A stretch of 64,000 nt of DNA. Origin: Panaeolus papilionaceus. Taxonomy: Eukaryota; Basidiomycota; Agaricomycetes; Agaricales. Where the stretch lies: NCBI GenBank assembly GCA_015501605.1, contig JADNRZ010000010.1:496001-560000 (forward strand). Direction: 5' to 3'. The first letter of the stretch is position 1, and each line of letters starts with the position of its first letter. The notes beneath the pieces are model-generated. The model did not search any database. It was not told the origin of the DNA and saw only the letters and a program-made list of their open reading frames with translations. A program made the translations under genes and the position numbers. Positions 36,206 to 47,896 of the stretch are shown piece by piece.

Positions 36206-39174
36206 ATGTCCTCTACATCCTATGACGAAACAAAACTATTCGACTGCTTGGCTGATCTCACCAGCTGCTACAGACGTGCTCTTACTGTTGGACCTTTAAT
36301 GGACAACCTTGCTGCAGGAGAAAAGTCCCTCGTGAGTGTTACTCTTTTGGTCTGTTCTCCCTTCCCTTCAAGCTAATCCACCGTCGGCTGCATGTAGGAA
36401 TATTTGAAAGTTGTTATTCGGGATTTTTACCACCAGAAACTCAAGGTATCCGATAGGGCAGCACATGCCTTGGGCGACAAAAGCCCATACTGGGCCCTGG
36501 ATGTCGCGATGCTGTGGACCCAAATTCAGCAAACATCCTCGGGTGGAGAAGGGAACATCGTTGTGGGAGAGGGTGTGGTAAAGCAATGGGTCAAGATCAT
36601 GAAGGATTCTGAGGAACGATTCGAGGAGACACGACGTGGAGAGAAGAGGAAGGCAGACGAAATGGCTGAGTCGGAAGGACAAGGCGCAGGCACGGACGCA
36701 GGAGGGGGACGAGAGGAAAAACGCCAGCCGAAGAAGACAAAAGGTGACAAGGAAGCCTCTGACAAGGGCGCCTTGTCAGGTTCCCAACTTCCACCGACTG
36801 CCCCCGCCCCTCGTCCACCGACTGCCCCTGCCCCACATCCATCCACTGCCCCTGCTCCTCGTCCACCCATTGCCCCCGCCCCTCGTCCACCGACTGCCCC
36901 CGCCCCACATCCACCCGCCGCCCCCGGACGAGCTCCGAGTTCAGCAAAGGACCGACCACCACCGGCTGCTGAAGGCTCATCGAAGCTTGTGGCTGCACCA
37001 AAGCCAGCTGCACCCAAGCCCAGCGCACCTGCCAAAATTCAGGATGGTGAAAACCGGAAGCCACCAAATGTCGTGCTTAGCGATAACGACGACACCTACG
37101 ACCCAGCGAACGAGGGGGAGGATGAGGGGGAGGACGAGGAGGACAATCAAGAGGAAGAGAGGGTGACCAAGAAGCAGACCAATCGCAAGGGCAAGGACCA
37201 CAAGAAGGAGTACCAAGCATCCGATGTCGTCAACGATCCATCCTGCAACCGCTGCCAGCAAAGGTCTGCCAAGTGCTTCCAAGTCCTGCATGGAGGCGGA
37301 TCGTGCTACCCTTGTGCAAAGGGCGGTAAGTCCTGCGAATTCGCCCTGAATAAGAAGCAAGCAGCACGTCAAGGTGCAGCAAACCGCCAGGTTAAATCCG
37401 AGACCCCAAATCCCAACAGCGAAAGGAATGGGTCGAAGACCAAGCGCAGAAGCACTACAACAGGTACGGGGTTAACTTGGGCTGCTTGCGACAACGTCTA
37501 ACCACCCGATATATGTTTTACGCAGCCGCCGTTGAACGCAGGCTCTTGGCTCTGGAGAAGGCATTGCAAGCATCCGAGGACAGGTGCTCAGAGCTCGAGC
37601 ACAACGTGCAGGAGCTTCAAGGCCGGCTGGATCTCCTGGATGCTGATTCAGTTCACAATGGCCATGTGCTTGGTATTACGACCCGCGAGCTCCGGAAAGT
37701 GCAGCTGGAACATTCAGTGGGTATCTATCTGGCAGCTCGTGATGCCACATTTGCAGCTCAGCAAGCGATACGGCTGTCAGCAGCCTTGAAGGAGCCGCTT
37801 GTACCCTATCCCAACGCCATCAAGTCATGCACCAAATGCAAAGTGACGGGTCAACTCACTGTCCGCATCAACGGTCAGGAGAAAACATGTGGGCCAGAGG
37901 AGATCTTTTACACAACCCGTATGGTTCGCTTCACAAATTCAGAAAACATGGAATTCGAACTCGAGAAAATCGTGGAGGACGATTTCATTCCGGATCCTGA
38001 GCCCTCTACTTGTGGTTCTAGTTCCGGCAAACGTTCCTCTGCCGGTGTGTCGCGCTCAACCAGCCGTTCTCGTTTAACCAGCCGTTCTCAATCCACCAGC
38101 CGTTCTCGATCCACCAGCCGTCAATGTTCCACCAGCCGCACTCGTTCCGCTATCCACACTGGTTCTACCAGCCGTTCCCGTTCTTCCAGCCACCAACCAA
38201 CAGGTTCTAAAGCACCTGCACGACAAAATGAAGGAAAGTGGGAGGCTGATTGTATTGACTCATCGCCAGAGGACGCAATGGATGTCGACTTCGGTGCTGA
38301 GTTGGACTTCAATATGGACCTATTTGAGATCCCTGACAAGGACAGTGAAGGCGGAGATGAGCCCTCGGCTACTGGAGGTCCTCAGGGGGGATCCACTCCT
38401 CAAGCTGCAGAAGACACTTGTGAAGGTCCAAAGGAAGGTCGAGAGGCAGTTGTTGATGATTGTGAGAAGGAAGGTATGCAGAAAGCGGCTGCAGAAAGCA
38501 AGAGCAATGCAACAGCAGCAGCCGGAAGCGAAGAAAGTCGGAACGACACGGCTGCACGAGGACCCGAGGAAGCTGAGGTTCGCATCGAAGGCAAGGTGGG
38601 TGAGCAAGGTGATACACTGGTTGCACAAGGCCAGGCGGCTATGGTGGAGTTACGAGCAGAGAGCTTGCAGGAAGCCACACCTGCCAATCAACAGAAAGGT
38701 CAGAGCAGCTCAGTTGCAAAGGCTGGTCTGCATGACGCACTTCAAAAGGAAGGTGTCACAGTTGTCCCTCAGCTGGAAGCCATTGTGCCACAGGAAGCTG
38801 CCATGAAATCTGCACCCCCTTCCGAAGAAATTGTTCTCGAGCCTCAAACTGGGACCACCATACCTGCTGATGCACAAGTTGGTGGCAAGGCAGCCGCTCC
38901 CCCTCAGCAACAAGACAACACACCTGGGGATCCGAAAGAATTCACCAAGACTCAACATAAGCAGGCAGGATTTGACATGGATGAACCATTGACTTCACCT
39001 GAACAGACCGAAAACGAAGGGGATGAGGATGCATCGGGACATTCAAGACGCCCTAATGCCACTGCGACCCGAAAACTTCGTTCTCATGCAGCCTCAGGAG
39101 CCGCCTCAATACCTGCTCAGGCAAAACGTGGCGGAGCGGGTGGTCAGCAGGGTCGCAAAAAGGCTGGTAAATAG
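36206..39174 (+). CDS. Transposon gene A: Zn2Cys6 protein with coiled coil and RS/PA-rich repeats
   Basis: Three exons, 36206-36331, 36398-37463 and 37526-39174, join in frame to 946 residues. The N-terminal 110 residues look folded and helical (DCLADLTSCYRRAL, YWALDVAMLWTQIQQ, VKQWVKIMKDSEERF). A basic stretch and a proline-rich octad repeat (PTAPAPRP/PTAPAPHP, about 36795-36930) follow. Cysteines at 325, 328, 335, 345, 348 and 355 form C-x2-C-x6-C-x9-C-x2-C-x6-C, exactly the fungal Zn(II)2Cys6 spacing. Next comes a coiled coil (ERRLLALEKALQASEDRCSEL), a stretch of TSRSRS repeats (about 38050-38190), and a long acidic, alanine/glutamate-rich tail. A DNA-binding helper or regulator of the element is a reasonable guess. 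Unlike a Gal4-type factor, the cluster is internal rather than N-terminal. Confidence 0.75.
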
Positions 39175-39385
39175 TGTTCCGTATGATTTTTTGTGCTCAA
39201 TATTTAGATCCAGTTTATTATAGACACTAATATGGGTTTTTGAACATGTTGGTATAATTGAATAGACCTAGTTTCCATCAGTACAAATAACAGATTCATA
39301 TCTTCAAAAGTATGACAACTTGTGGTGCTGAAGTACCTGGCTGTGACTTGTCGGCTTGTTATACATGCTACAGGGGCTTCCTTTG

Positions 39386-41337
39386 TTAATTGGAACCAGT
39401 TCCTTTGGCTGGTTCCTTATGTGAGAGACGCTTGCTTCGTCGATTGGATCCAGCCCATTCTGTGCCTCCTTCCACAAAGTTGTCTGACTCACTGCTTGAG
39501 CTGTAATCACTGGGGACTTCAACCCATCCCTTTGGCATTTTCGTCTTTGGCTGGTTCTGAGGAGTTTCGGCTAGTTGAGAAATCGGATGGTTGGTATCTG
39601 GCTGGTGGTCATCCTCCATGGCTTGCACCCTGGAATGACTAATTGGCGGTCCACCTATATCCCCCTGAGTGCCATCTGTCAATGCCAATGCTGAGCTCTG
39701 AGTGGCTCCTGGTCCAAAAACGTCCTTCCGTTGCCGCCTGACCTTGGTTTGGCGAGGGATTTCCATGTGGCGGAATTGAGGCTCATAGTTATAAGCATCC
39801 GGAGGTGCAGATAAATTGGCTGGTACCATTGTTGCTGGCGGATGCTGTCCTGGATAGAAAGCCACAACTATTGGTGCTTTGGAAGAGCTGTATGTATTTG
39901 AGAAGCGGAAGGAATCCTCAGGGCCATAAATTTCTTGTCGTTGTGCTACATGGGTGAAGAATGCTTGAAGGACATGCACTGGCATGGCTTGGTAGGTAAC
40001 AAATTTGAAGTCATACATGTTTGGCAAGTACTTGGGGTCGATGTAAGTAGCAAGATTCTTTGCAAGAGTGGCAAATGGAACTGTAGCATTTGTTGTCCCT
40101 TTGGCAAGATCTGTGCAGCATCCGATTCAGCATCAGCAGCCGGTATCGCAGAAAAGTTACAAACTGTAATGTGTTGAAATGAAGTGTTTCCAATACATTT
40201 TGAGAACAGCTCCTGCCACATTGTTTCTCCATGGAATTGGCAGGATGGGAAAACCTTCCTTTGTGATGACAATTGTACCATCATAGAGAGGAGCAACAGA
40301 ACCTTGATGGCCTGATGCAGCTTGTGTCTTTGTTAAAAAGACATGGTCTCTCATATCCTGGATGTATTTACCCAGAAGGGTCATGAAGGGCATCAGCTGG
40401 TCTTGATATGTTTCAAAAAATGATTCCACCCCAATGCAGCCGATGGTGTGGGCAATGTTATCAATGCTTGTTAAGTTGCATGAGTCCAGGCGGAAACAAA
40501 AGGCAGATGGAAATACATACGGTTCAATCAGCACCCGACCATCTTTCAGATTTCCGCAAAATTGTAAAGATGCAATGCCAAATTCAAGATATTGCTTTTG
40601 ATGATCTTGTTTAATGCGCTGCTTCCCATGTTTTTTCCACATCCTAAATATTTGAGGGACAATTTATGTATAGCAAAAAACACAATAACTCACTTTACCT
40701 GAACTTCAGGCATATAACCCTTCCTTCGAGCTTCCATCAAAGCATCCTCAAACAGCCGCCTATCGGACAGTTCCATCCGATCACGAATTGCTTTTGCTGC
40801 CTTGTGTCGATTGTCCAGAATAAAGCGGCTGGTAAGGTTTTCGCCTAGAGTAAGCATGGTCTTGATCTCTTCAATGACATGTGTAGTGTAGTGATTGTAC
40901 ATGAAGTTGGTATAAGAAATTGTGAGGGTTGGAGATTTGTAAAGGGAAACCTTGGACCTCCAATTGTTTGTAACATAGTCAGCTATATGCTGTTTGTGTA
41001 TGAGTGTGGTGTCTACAATATAAAAAACTGACAATGCAAAACAAACCTTGGTCCATATTATCAAGCCTGGCCCATCAGTACGGCCTTGTAGTTCTGTATC
41101 AGGATGCTGGTACCAGTGAGTTAATATGGCTGGGAATATGTGATCTTGAAGGAAGGCATGTCTTGTTTTTTTGTCCTTTCCATCAATAAAGCAGAAAGGT
41201 GCTTTGAAGGTGCGAAGAATAGAAAGTTCAATTGGAGTGAAATTTTTGGCATCCTGTCTACCCATTTTCTCTTTGGGCAGTGATGGAACAATGGACACCA
41301 ATCCAGTGAGAGAATCATATTCCAATTCCAATCCCAT
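39386..41337 (-). CDS. Transposon gene B: protein of unknown family
   Basis: Three exons, 40694-41337, 40165-40643 and 39386-40110, join to 615 residues (phase-checked). The start at 41337 (MGLELEYDSLTGLVSIVPS) is the first ATG of this frame. An overlapping open stretch in another frame just upstream (41338-41524, ..LPPLPDNSLTAIISHPILSKDYPTAGF) looks protein-like, so an extra 5' exon is possible. The first 430 residues appear folded (TPIELSILRTFKAPFCFIDG, ILTHWYQHPDTELQ, TLGENLTSRFILDNRHKAAKAIRDRMEL, LPNMYDFKFVTYQAMPVHVLQAFF). The C-terminal 180 are polar and low-complexity, ending ..RLSHKEPAKGTGSN. I recognise no domain. It is convergent with gene A and shares a divergent promoter gap with the transposase. 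Confidence 0.68.
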
Positions 41338-41602
41338 TAATGTGAAATGGTGTAGAAATAAAACCAGCAGTGGGATAATCTTTTGACAGGATGGGATGAC
41401 TTATGATGGCAGTGAGAGAGTTGTCTGGCAGTGGTGGGAGACAGTAATGAACAAGGTCATGTGGAATTCTCATGGCCTTATCTATCAGATCAGATTGCAC
41501 AAGCAATGTAATCAATGAGCACAAGATGGGTTTTCATGCTCACAACACTATCTCCAATCATCTTTCTACTTTATATCTCAGACTTGTGGTCTACATGCTA
41601 GG
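41338..41602. promoter_or_regulatory. Divergent promoter gap between transposon genes B and C
   Basis: 265 bp separate the start codons of gene B (minus) and the transposase (plus), so both are probably driven from here. The half nearer the transposase is AT-rich with TTTATATCTC at about 41569. Part of the other half may be an extra 5' exon of gene B. Confidence 0.4.
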
Positions 41603-44600
41603 ATGAGTGATCAACAACAGACCAAGCGAATTCGAATGGATCTACCAGCTAGGACATCTGATACAAACAGTCATCCTACTGCAACACCCACGATAGCAGT
41701 TCTACTGCCAGGCAGCAAGGCCCCAATACCAGTACCCATTGGCCAACCACAGGGTGATCGACCAGATATTCTTGTAGCACTGCAGAAGCGAGGAAAAAGA
41801 CGGCCAGCCCAAGTTCCCATTGATACATCTGCATTGATACCACCTGCAACATCATCTCACAAGAAGGAGGGACCCCCAAGAGTCTTTCAACCAGCACATC
41901 CATCTGTGAATGCCAACCCACCTGTTGTACCTGCTGGACCAGACCTTCCTTTGGATGCAAACCTTGAACCCAGTCCCTGTGATGATTGGCAGTTGCACAT
42001 TGGACAGGCTGCACAATCTCAAAGCAAGGTAAGATATTTAAATATCTCTCATTTGTGACATGGTTTAAGATATAATCTCAGAACCCAAATGACTATATCA
42101 AGGAGTTTATGAACCAGATTCATCTTTTGCTTCCTGCATCAATTGCTCATGAACATCTCAATGAGGATATGCAAACATGTTCCAGCTGCTCAAACAATCA
42201 TGTTGCACGGTGGCGTTGCCGTGATTGCATTCCTAGCTATGCACAGTGTCGTTCATGCATTCGCCAACACCATCTTCACAATCCTTTGCACCACATTGAA
42301 TGCTGGACAGGCACTCACTTTCGGCATGCAGCTCTATGGGAAGTGGGTGTGTATATTGTGGTTCCACACCATGATTGCAAAGTTCGTAAGGCATGTACCC
42401 AGCTTGGGGCTAAGGTCCGGCGCCAATCATGCTTGCAGGCAGAGCTTGACAAGAAAGAGCAGGATCTACTAAAGGCTGGTTATTCTGCTTGTATGGATCC
42501 TGAGCAGGCAACCAACAGCTGTCCTCCAGGAGCCGATGCGGATGTTGAAATGGATTTTGCAGAGGAGCAGCAGACGGAACAAGACTTTGATCGCTCGTTG
42601 GATGCAGCCTATCGCAAATATGGCTTCAAGCGGAACGCTCGACCGGAGCAATCTGATGATGAGGATGAGCAGCCGGATATAGCAGCTGCTTTTGACAGAA
42701 CGGAACCTGATGTTCGGCAGCCACCCACCCTCATGCGGATCGTTCACACAAATGGTTTCCATCGTGTTCGGGTTCTGACATGTCGTTGTCATGGATCCGA
42801 CATGGAGGTTCAGGACCTTGTTGCTTGTCACCTGATGCCAACAAGTTTTGACAGTATCCGAACACTTTTTACCACACACATTTTGGACTTCGCTCGGCTG
42901 GCTAATCTTGAATTATATGCATCTGCCTATCAGGTCAATGAATTGCTTTGCCGGCTCACACAATCACTTGGGTGGACCATGACAGATTCTTTGTATCATG
43001 AATTGCGTCGGATGCTGAGAATCCATCGATGGATGAAGAAATTGAAATGGGCCAGCTTTTGTCACTCAGGGCATCCGTTGAAACCTGCGGCTGGTCAGTT
43101 CACAATATTCTGCCCGGCCTGTCCGCAACCTGGGATCAATTTGCCAGACAACTGGGAAACGGATGCTGACAACTACATATATGCACGCTCTTTTGTGGCG
43201 GATGGTAATTTCAAGGCCAAACATCTTGCTCATGCTAGTGGTGGAATGGATGCTGCATTATATGATGGTGCAGGAGTCATGCCCAACTATGAGGAATACC
43301 ATGCCCATATTTCGAGTGTAGTGGAACAAAAGACAGTAAGTTGGACAGTTTCTTGTTAAGGGACCCTCCTCATTAACCCTCATTAGAAAGCACCATGCGA
43401 CAATACCTTCCGAGCCATAGAATCTGCCATGTTGGCTTCCAAAGTCTGTGACATTACAGGTGTTGTGGCGGTTGCTTGTGCTCGCCATGGATTCTATGCC
43501 CCAAACGCACTGACAGACCTTGTTCGTGGAGAGCAGCAGAAAAACGTCGACTATGCCTTTGTCAAGGCATTAGCTTTGAGCAATGTCCATCAAAAGCAGA
43601 AGGTCACCATTATGTACGACATAGCCTGTCAGTACTTCATTCATCTCAGGACCCGGATTGACCCCATGCTTGCAAAGCATCAGCTGGAAGGACTTAGCAT
43701 TGACCGAGCCATTGGGCTCTTCCATGTTCATGCACATAACGACAAGTGCTACTTCCAATACTCACCAACATTTATTCCGGGACTTGGGAGAACAGTTGGT
43801 GAAATCTTGGAATCAAATTGGTTTAGAATGAACAAAGGATCGAAAACCTTCCGTTCAGCAACAAAGCCTGCCAGAGCGGAAGGTTTGGACGACCATGCAT
43901 CCAACAACAACTTTCGGAAGATGATGAACATGGCGGAAACCCTGACTCGATACTATGTGGAAGCATTGCAGGCCTATTGGGAGCACAAGCAAATTTTTGA
44001 AGAGGTATCACAGACTGGCAAAGAGCATGTTCAGAAGTGGACAGAGCAAATTGAACATGTTGAAGCAAATAGGGTCAAGGATCCAACATTAATGGACATC
44101 TATGGAGCCGATACGATCAAGGCTGGCATCGACTTGCCTGCGGATGCCCAAACAGATCCGTCTAACCTTCCGCCTCTTGATCGATACATCTCATTTGCTT
44201 TGATGATCGAAGAGAAACAGTAAGCCTTTTTGCTTAATTGGTCCATATGACACATACATAGGCTAATCCATATGCCTAGAATTGTGCTAAGGACATTAGT
44301 TTCGCAAACAGGAAGCAACCCAACAGAACCTCAAACTACCCACATAGAGAAGGAACGACAAAACTTGATCACTTTATTGTCTAAGCTCCGTGAACTTGAA
44401 GGAGCCATTCACATTGTGAATCCAACAGCTCAAGGAGGATCAGTGTTCCCATCAAAATCCACTATTGGTGTTTCAGCATCTGAACATCCTCCCTCTACTC
44501 ACTTCCCGGAACACACAATTTTGTTTTTCCCTTCAAACGGAAATATGCACTCATCGGCTGCACCTGTAGAGCTGAAATTTCGATGCCGACAAGCACATAC

Positions 44601-45306
44601 CTACCTAAATCAAGTCAGGGACCTCGTTGTTGAGAAATCCTTGCAGTATTCACATGTTATACGTGGGCAGTCATCAAGCAAAATCCTTACACGTGCCCGA
44701 GGCAAGGTTCAAGACTTGGGTCAGCAACTTGACATGCGGTCTCGTTTATATCAAAACACTCGTGCAAAATTTGAGGTACTAAAAGCGGATGATCACATCC
44801 TTGCTGTGTACCAGCCGCTAACGGCAGCGGACACTGAAGCCAGCACAATCCTCATCTCACCCAATGCGAGAGGTTCAACCAAAGTGGCTGAAAAACTCTC
44901 TTGGATCTGGCGGGCCAGGGTCATGGCTCGTGCACCAACAGACAAAGTTGTGGAAGGTGCTATTGATCCTGTGGCAAGGATTGAATGTAAGTTTTGAAGC
45001 AGTCCTCTTGGTCAAGCTGTTGACTCGTACAATGATCTCTCAGTTATCCGGGTTCACTGGTTGTGTGCTAGGGCACTTTATTTTCGATGGCATGAAGAAT
45101 ATAACATTGTGCTTACAGAAATGGCATCCACTGTCCGCTATTTTCTGCATTGTCATCGCTATTGGTCGGATGCATCCATCCTTGGAAATATATCACCTGC
45201 TGCTGCTGCTTATGCCTCCCGCAAGGCTGATGCCTATTTGCGCCTTGCAACCCAAGCTGACTTTAGCTTCTGTTCTGTATCCACCACTTATAAATCACCC
45301 ATGTAA
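41603..45306 (+). CDS. Transposon gene C: CxC2-KDZ transposase
   Basis: Five exons, 41603-42028, 42082-43335, 43387-44219, 44280-44986 and 45044-45306, join with consistent phases to 1,160 residues. After a disordered N-terminus comes a CxC2 cysteine cluster at about 175-240 (CSSC, CRDC, CRSCIRQHH, LHHIECWTGTHF), the zinc-binding module that accompanies KDZ transposases in fungi. The catalytic RNase-H-like core shows DGNF (D516), MYDIACQ (D638) and HAHNDKCYFQYSP...G(L)GRTVGEILESNW (E699/E702), the expected D, D and E positions. The end (RVHWLCARALYFRWHEEYNIVLTEM) is the helical KDZ C-terminus. The gene appears intact, so an active enzyme that cuts and pastes the element is plausible. Which of the two glutamates is catalytic is not decided here. 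Confidence 0.9.
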
Positions 45307-45366
45307 CAAAATGAACAAGTGAATTTTTTTCTTGAAACAAAAATAACAAAATTGAAAAATCACAAT

Positions 45367-47741
45367 TTACTCTGAGTCACTGCCAGCATCTGTATCATCA
45401 TCATCACTATCCTTACCCGCAGGTTCATCAGGTTCAGACTCCATGGCATCCAATGGAAATGCCGCCACAGTATCAAATTTTGGGAGCACTAAACCACCAT
45501 GAGAAGTTGTTTCACATTGAACAATTCAACTACTTACTATTGGTTTGACGCTTAGATAGCGCTGAACCTTGACCCAAGTTTTTGCCAGGCAGTTGCTCAG
45601 CGGATGCTGGCAATGTGGCAAATCGGAGCTGGCGTGGAACAGGAGCAGCCTCAGCAGCCGCTGCCAACGACGCAAATCGGGAAGGACGTGGAACAGGAGC
45701 AGCAGCCTCTGCAGCCGCTGCCAACGACGCAAATCGGGAAGGACGTGGAACAGGAGCAGCAGCCTCAGCAGCCGCTGCCAACGACGCAAATCGGGAAGGA
45801 CGTTGGGGAGCAGCCATGTTCATGTCGCCCATAGCGAGGTTCTCTGAACCAGCAATGGCTGTGACGCGACTGGAAGGCGGATCCTGTGCACCTGCAGTGG
45901 CCTTCTGTGAAGCCGAGAGTTCTGGCTCAGCAAGAACGGCGAAACGGCTGGGTGGTGGTTGCGGGGGCTCAACAGTATTTGTCCCTTCTGGAGCCGCCAG
46001 TTCCGGACCAGCAAGGAAAGAAAAGCGGCTGGGTGCCCATGGTGGGGAATCAGCAACATTCATCTTCCTTGGAGCTGCCCATTCCTGACCAGCAAGAAGA
46101 GCAAAGCGGCTGGGTGGCAGTTGTTGGCTGGCAGCAGGTGAGGACCTCCCCTGACGAGCCATGCCTAGATCCACTGTTTGCTCAGCAGCGAACGATGCAA
46201 AACGACTCGGATGAGGGGGAGCAGCTGTGAGAACATTGTCAGGAGAAGGTGGGACATCTGCGGACAGCATGACTCTTGAGGAAGCAACAGGTTTTTTGGC
46301 GGATACTGTAGGACGTCCGGTGGGTGCATCTCGCACAACAACACTGTCAGGTGCATTGGGGCGTCCTGATGCTGTCCGCAGATCACCCGCGTGGGGCTGG
46401 GTAGCTGCATCCCTCATAACAACATCTCTGGGTGTTGAGGAATCTGGGATGGGTGGGAACTGTTTGGGTGGGCGTTGTGTCTGTGTCGGACCGTGAGGCG
46501 GCAAGTGGGACTGAGTGTAATCGGAGTGTCGTGGGGGAGCTGTTGGATCACGAACTAGGTGATCGGCTGGAGGGGGGGGCATTGGGATGGACCACTCATT
46601 GGTCTCCTGGTTCGCGGCCTGTTCACATCCTGACCAGCCATTGGGAAACCATCCAGGTGCATTGATGCCGAGATATACATCATGACTGGATGCTGGTCCT
46701 CGTTCCTCGATCTGAAGACCCTGGACGGCCGCTGTCCAGCGGCTCCACGCACCCTCTGTCCTGACCTCATCCTTGTCTACCCCTCCGCCAAACGATGAAT
46801 ACTCACCATCATTATGACGGGCATCCCAGTACCCCAAGTACTCTTTCCCAGCTGTCGGTTGAACATCCTTCTTTGGAGCCCATCGCCTGCCTTTGAGTTG
46901 AGCCTGCATGTCCACCATGTTTGTAACTCGAGAATTCAACAATGTAGCAGCATCATCGTTGCTGTCGGGTTGTTGCCATCGTGAACGGCGGCTGGTGTGT
47001 GGATGATTCCCTTCCGTTACCGCAATGTGTTCTGCCATCTGCGGCAGCAGGCCAGAATGATGCGGGAAGGCTGTTAAACACTCAACGATCACGTCACGGC
47101 TGATGATGCGAGTCTTGTTTTGAGGATCGTAAATATTTGCCATGTTAAAATCGGCATCCGTCCACCACGACTCCGCCCAGCTAGCATCCTGCAGCCTCCA
47201 TGCGCGAAACATGGGTTCATCGAGCATTGCCCATTTTAAATCAACAGGAAGGTCAGCGGGATGATGGAGGGCCAAGCTGCTGCTGAGCCATGTCATAATC
47301 GGCGGAATGTGGATGTTATGTACATAGTTACGGGCAGCCGCTGTTCCGATGTGAACCATGAAAAAATCCTATACAAGTTCATTCAGTACAGCCACAAGAC
47401 ACCAGTACTGGCTCACACACCAGTTCCTGAAGGATGCCTGTTTGCATCCAATGCAATCGCCGCTGAAACTCCCCATCTGAATTGGCACCCTGTGCATAGT
47501 TTCGCATCGCCCATACAATAGCTGTCAAGCGATAACCACCATACAGGAGAACTTCTTGTATCTTCTGTCCCTCTGCTGACTGTGATACTTCCCAGCATGG
47601 CTCAATCACTGACTGATTTTTTTCGTTGATGAATAGTGTTTCCCAGGGCGAGTCAGATGAGAAACAAATACTGTCCGTGAGAGGCGCGAGGCGAGCATAT
47701 GCCAATGAATCTTTGGCGAAAATTCTTTGCTGGTATGTCAT
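45367..47741 (-). CDS. Transposon gene D: protein with S-R-F-A-x-L-A repeats, unknown family
   Basis: Three exons, 47421-47741, 45538-47368 and 45367-45488, join to 757 residues. The N-terminal 290 residues look folded (LAYARLAPLTDSICF, VLLYGGYRLTAIVWAMRNYAQG, MVHIGTAAARNYVHNIHIPPIMTWL, WAESWWTDADFNMANIY, GKEYLGYWDARHNDGEYSSFGGG). They contain no domain that I know. The C-terminal half is a run of about nine spaced P-S-R-F-A-x-L-A motifs. The last three to four are exact DNA tandem repeats of 57 bp (about 45640-45830, 19 residues each). The protein ends in a short acidic tail (..DSDDDTDAGSDSE). The repeats may be docking peptides for a partner such as the transposase or gene A product; this is inference from the pattern alone. 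Confidence 0.72.
45640..45830. repeat. 57-bp tandem repeat inside gene D
   Basis: The word CCAACGACGCAAATCGGG recurs at 45664, 45721 and 45778, exactly 57 bp apart. A diverged copy lies just before it, near 45608. On the coding (minus) strand each unit encodes PSRFASLAAAAEAAAPVPR. Because the unit is a multiple of three, copy number can change without a frameshift. Confidence 0.85.
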
Positions 47742-47896
47742 GGTGAGATAGAATCAGTAGAATCAGCAAGAACAATCAAGGCGCACGACCCCTGGTTGAT
47801 TTACAATCTGTGACACTTTTGTCACAAGTTTATGGACGGCTGCTTTTGGGTGTCCTTCGTACGGATTGTCCAACAGGATTTAAGCAGCGGAGGCCC

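Noticed and set aside
36526..37035. 169-codon alanine/glycine-rich minus frame
   Set aside because: Antisense of the proline-rich repeats of transposon gene A.
45582..46088. 168-codon plus-strand frame rich in repeats
   Set aside because: Antisense of the S-R-F-A repeat region of gene D; repeats of 57 bp keep all frames open.
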